From Helicobacteraceae bacterium (GTDB lineage Bacteria > Campylobacterota > Campylobacteria > Campylobacterales > Sulfurimonadaceae): DNA of 8,384 nt. The notes beneath the pieces were generated by a model. That model did not search any database. It saw nothing but the letters and a program-made list of their open reading frames with translations, and was not told the origin of the DNA. Below, one piece after another: positions 5,945 through 8,384 of the stretch; within the stretch, counting starts at the first letter, position 1, and every line of letters starts with the position of its first letter. Location: contig JAUWLG010000043.1 of the NCBI GenBank assembly GCA_030613795.1, forward strand, positions 1 to 8,384, in the 5' to 3' direction. The position numbers and the translations under genes are program-made.

Positions 5945-7336
5945 CTACGCCTTAGGCGCGATCATGTCCTCTGGAACTACGTACTTATCAAACTCTTCAG
6001 CCGTTAAAAGACCAAGCTCAATTGCCGTCTCTTTTAGAGTTGAATTGTTTGCGTGTGCCGTTTTAGCGATTTTTGCTGCATTGTCATAACCAACATAAGG
6101 GTTAAGTGCTGTGACTAACATCAATGAGTTATGTAAAAAGTGATCGATCTTATCTACAACAGGCTCAAGACCAACCGCACAATGATCATTAAATGATGTG
6201 ATTGAGTCAGCTAGCAGACGTACTGATTGTAAGTAGTTAAGAGCGATCACAGGCTTATAAACATTAAGTTCAAAGTTACCCTGAGATGCACCCATAGAGA
6301 TAGCAACATCATTTCCAAACACCTGACAAGTAACCATCGTCACAGCTTCTGCCTGAGTTGGGTTAACCTTACCTGGCATAATTGAAGAACCTGGCTCATT
6401 AGCAGGAATCTCAATCTCACCAAGACCACAACGTGGACCTGATGCTAACCATCTAACATCATTTGCAATTTTCATCATATCTGCTGCAAGAGCTTTCAGA
6501 GCACCATGTGAGTACACAAGAGCGTCATGAGAAGTTAAAGCATGAAACTTATTTGGAGCAGTGATAAAATCATGACCAGTAAGCTCAGACAGTTTCTTAG
6601 CAACTCTTTCACCTAGTTCTGGGTGAGCATTAAGACCTGTTCCAACAGCTGTTCCGCCTAGAGCAAGTTCACGAACAGGCTCTAATGACTGAACAGCCAT
6701 CTTTTCACACTTACTAAGCATCTCAACCCAACCTGAGATCTCTTGACCAAGAGTAATTGGTGTTGCATCTTGCAAGTGAGTTCTACCAATTTTAACAATT
6801 GACTCAAATTTAGCAGATTTATTAGCTAAGGTCGCTTTTAGTTTTGCGATTGCAGGGAGAAGACGTGTTTCAACAGCGATAACCGCTGCAACGTGAAGTG
6901 CAGTTGGATACGTGTCGTTAGAAGATTGTGACTTGTTTACATCATCATTAGGGTGAACCAGTTTCTCTTTACGAAAGTCACCGCCAAGGATCTCAGTAGC
7001 ACGGTTAGCAAGCACTTCATTGTTGTTCATGTTTGACTGTGTACCTGAACCTGTCTGCCATACAACCAGAGGGTAGTTACCGTCTAGTTTGCCCGCAAGC
7101 ATGTCATCAGCAGCTTGAGCAATTGCGTTAGCTTTATCAGCGTCTAGTTTACCCAGTTCGCTGTTGACTAGTGCAACAGACTTTTTAAGGTAAGAGAATG
7201 CACGAGTGATCTCATACGGCATAGTCTCTTCACCAATAGCAAAGTTTTGAATAGAACGTTGTGTCTGTGCTGCCCAGTAAGCATCTACAGGTACTTCAAT
7301 CTCCCCCATTGTATCTTTTTCTATACGTGTTGCCAT
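5945..7336 (-). CDS. fumC: Fumarate hydratase, class II
   Basis: The 463-residue product (E. coli FumC has 467) interconverts malate and fumarate without an iron-sulfur cluster and is expected to be a cytoplasmic homotetramer. Family motifs appear in order: [12 protein letters not shown] near 95-106, [15 protein letters not shown] near 134-148, [10 protein letters not shown] at 184-193 with the conserved His187, and the fumarase/aspartase signature [11 protein letters not shown] at 316-326, whose mobile loop carries the catalytic serine (318). FumC-type features rather than aspartase or argininosuccinate lyase are seen throughout. It sits three bases after mdh and 32 bases before sucC, so it links malate to the fumarate reductase step, whose genes are not in the window. 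In the Campylobacter jejuni cluster, as I remember it, fumC is located elsewhere, so its position here is a lineage difference. Confidence 0.97.
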   Translation of the reverse strand: MATRIEKDTMGEIEVPVDAYWAAQTQRSIQNFAIGEETMPYEITRAFSYLKKSVALVNSELGKLDADKANAIAQAADDMLAGKLDGNYPLVVWQTGSGTQSNMNNNEVLANRATEILGGDFRKEKLVHPNDDVNKSQSSNDTYPTALHVAAVIAVETRLLPAIAKLKATLANKSAKFESIVKIGRTHLQDATPITLGQEISGWVEMLSKCEKMAVQSLEPVRELALGGTAVGTGLNAHPELGERVAKKLSELTGHDFITAPNKFHALTSHDALVYSHGALKALAADMMKIANDVRWLASGPRCGLGEIEIPANEPGSSIMPGKVNPTQAEAVTMVTCQVFGNDVAISMGASQGNFELNVYKPVIALNYLQSVRLLADSITSFNDHCAVGLEPVVDKIDHFLHNSLMLVTALNPYVGYDNAAKIAKTAHANNSTLKETAIELGLLTAEEFDKYVVPEDMIAPKA

Positions 7337-7339
7337 TAT

Positions 7340-8290
7340 CTATTTCTCCTCAAAAAAGTTGTTTTCATTTAGTATGTCAATACCATCTTGTATAGAGCTA
7401 ACAGAAAGAGCAAATTTCTCTTTTGTCTCTGCATCCAACTCCATCTCTATGATCTTTTCAACACCATTAGCACCTAAAACGACAGGAACGCCAACAGCTA
7501 CGTCTTTGTAACCGTATTCACCGTTTAAGATAACAGAAGATGAGACAATGGTTTTACTATCATTTAAAATAGCCTCAACCATATGTGCTATTGCACGTCC
7601 TGGACCGTAATAGCCAGATGTACCTAGGTGTTTAACGATCTCAGCACCACCATTTTTAGTTCTGTCAATGATCCCTTCCATGTCACTTTCAGAGATCAAT
7701 TCAGCCAATGGAATGTCGCCTACTGAGATCTTTTGAGGAAGTGGGATCATGTTTTCACCATGATCACCAATCACTAGACTACCTGTCTGTCTAGCACTGT
7801 AACCAGTTAGCTTTTGGATCTGATACGCCATACGTGAACCATCTAAGGCACCCGCTAATCCAACGATTCTATTGTTATCCCAACCCGTGATCTGCTTAAC
7901 AACATAGGTCATAACGTCTAAAGGGTTTGACACACAGATGATGATAGCGTTAGGTGAGTTCTCTTTGATGTTTGTGACAACATCTTTCATGATCTTGGCA
8001 TTGATCATCAGAAGGTCTGCTCTTGTCATGTCACCTTTTCTAGGTACGCCTGCCGTAATAACAACGATATCACAATCTTTGATATCACTTGCAGTTTCAG
8101 CAGCTGTTACGATGGTACCTTGAGGTGCGTAGTAAGAAGCTTGAGCCATATCGATGGCTTTACCTTTTGCAACGCCCGGTGCGATGTCAAAAAGAACGAC
8201 TTCATGACATGTTCCCATCATACTCAGTGTATAAGCAGCAGTAGCACCTACTGCCCCTGCTCCAACAATCCCTACTTTTCTACCTGCCAT
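7340..8290 (-). CDS. mdh: Malate dehydrogenase, NAD-dependent (LDH-like type)
   Basis: This 316-residue cytoplasmic enzyme interconverts oxaloacetate and malate with NAD(H), and is a usual length for LDH-like malate dehydrogenases. The N-terminal Rossmann fold shows GAGAVG at residues 10-15 and the ribose-binding Asp35 ending the second strand. The substrate loop reads AGVPRKGDMTR, with Arg84 and Arg90; arginine at the specificity position (glutamine in lactate dehydrogenases) supports malate rather than lactate. LDGSR supplies Asp150 and Arg153, and GDHGENMIP supplies catalytic His177. The ATG abuts the upstream stop codon (TAGATG), and the only Shine-Dalgarno-like stretch is a weak GCGAG inside the upstream gene, so translation is probably coupled. 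The 3' end (EEK then stop) doubles as the ribosome binding site for fumC. Assignment is firm; the natural direction of the reaction is not shown by sequence. Confidence 0.96.
   Translation of the reverse strand: MAGRKVGIVGAGAVGATAAYTLSMMGTCHEVVLFDIAPGVAKGKAIDMAQASYYAPQGTIVTAAETASDIKDCDIVVITAGVPRKGDMTRADLLMINAKIMKDVVTNIKENSPNAIIICVSNPLDVMTYVVKQITGWDNNRIVGLAGALDGSRMAYQIQKLTGYSARQTGSLVIGDHGENMIPLPQKISVGDIPLAELISESDMEGIIDRTKNGGAEIVKHLGTSGYYGPGRAIAHMVEAILNDSKTIVSSSVILNGEYGYKDVAVGVPVVLGANGVEKIIEMELDAETKEKFALSVSSIQDGIDILNENNFFEEK
7346..7351 (-). promoter_or_regulatory. Ribosome binding site of fumC inside the end of mdh
   Basis: GAGGAG lies within the last codons of mdh, nine bases before the fumC ATG. 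The only spacer between the mdh stop and the fumC start is three bases, so initiation depends on sequence that is also Mdh coding sequence. This confirms the ATG at 7336 as the fumC start. Confidence 0.8.
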
Positions 8291-8384
8291 CTATTTGTTC
8301 TCGCAATCATCAAAAAATCCATTGGCATAAAGAGCGTCAACCATATCTTGTACAGAAGCCACAGAGTTTTTAAATCTAGTTTTT
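8291..8384 (-). CDS. C-terminal end of an upstream dehydrogenase-like gene (partial, 5' part outside window)
   Basis: An open frame enters from the right edge and gives 30 codons before a TAG stop. The readable tail includes RFKNSVASVQDMVDAL followed by YANGFFDDCENK. It aligns without gaps to the C-terminus of the neighbouring Mdh (KFALSVSSIQDGIDIL, then NENNFFEEK): both share F..SV.S.QD..D.L and end in FF plus two acidic residues. This suggests a second malate/lactate dehydrogenase family member. Gene order in Campylobacter (recalled) would instead predict isocitrate dehydrogenase, icd, but I do not see the usual MRPS-type ending of monomeric isocitrate dehydrogenase. The stop codon directly touches the mdh ATG and is in the same frame. 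Reality of the coding frame is likely; identity is uncertain because only 30 residues are visible. Confidence 0.6.
   Translation of the reverse strand, partial: KTRFKNSVASVQDMVDALYANGFFDDCENK

Noticed and set aside
5945..5960. GC-rich inverted repeat CGCC-TTA-GGCG at the end of fumC as a terminator
   Set aside because: The stem is only four base pairs with a three-base loop, and no T run follows on the minus strand; sucC also follows with a strong SD.
1..8384. Mobile elements, CRISPR arrays, tRNA or rRNA genes, riboswitches, broken genes
   Set aside because: No transposase or integrase frame, no spaced repeats and no tRNA-like clover pattern were seen; all TCA genes are intact and full length, and noncoding spacers are too short for a typical riboswitch.
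8291..8384. The upstream fragment as an N-terminal extension of Mdh
   Set aside because: A TAG stop separates them, Mdh is full length from its own ATG, and the fragment resembles a C-terminus rather than a leader or targeting peptide.

Overview
This 8.4-kb window is almost entirely one minus-strand operon of central carbon metabolism, and it looks like a member of the Campylobacterota (the former Epsilonproteobacteria). A free-living sulfur- or hydrogen-oxidising autotroph of the Sulfurimonas/Sulfurovum type fits best. The reasons are the gene set (malate dehydrogenase, class II fumarase, ADP-forming succinyl-CoA synthetase and a four-subunit 2-oxoglutarate:ferredoxin oxidoreductase in the subunit order D-A-B-C), the AT-leaning sequence, and resemblance (from memory) to the icd-mdh-sucCD-oorDABC cluster of Campylobacter jejuni. 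The taxon is inferred, not proven by a marker gene.

Layout in transcription order, from the right edge leftward: the last 30 codons of an upstream gene (8384-8291); mdh (8290-7340); fumC (7336-5945); sucC (5912-4740); sucD (4740-3865); a 99-residue heavy-metal-associated (HMA) domain protein (3865-3566); oorD (3540-3190); oorA (3190-2057); oorB (2055-1198); oorC (1188-628). A hairpin carrying the oorC stop codon and then a strong intrinsic terminator (600-578) close the operon. A separate transcription unit follows on the same strand: a promoter near 530-560 and a predicted lipoprotein (509 to the left edge), which runs off the window.

How the genes work together: Mdh, FumC, SucCD and OorDABC interconvert oxaloacetate, malate and fumarate, and then succinate, succinyl-CoA and 2-oxoglutarate. 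Fumarate reductase would fill the gap between fumarate and succinate and is not in the window. In the reductive (carbon-fixing) direction this is the first half of the reverse TCA cycle, with the Oor complex using reduced ferredoxin to carboxylate succinyl-CoA. The same enzymes can run oxidatively, and the window alone does not decide the direction. Citrate cleavage genes are not present here.

Junctions are very tight: three are TAATG overlaps, and several Shine-Dalgarno sites lie inside the preceding gene or its stop codon. The points most worth a second look are the HMA protein embedded in the middle of the operon, with two hairpins under its 3' end; the upstream gene fragment, whose C-terminus resembles that of Mdh and which is in frame with mdh across a single TAG; and the structured 3' end of the operon. 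I see no mobile element, CRISPR array, tRNA or rRNA. This is mostly a well-known housekeeping pathway rather than an obviously new system.
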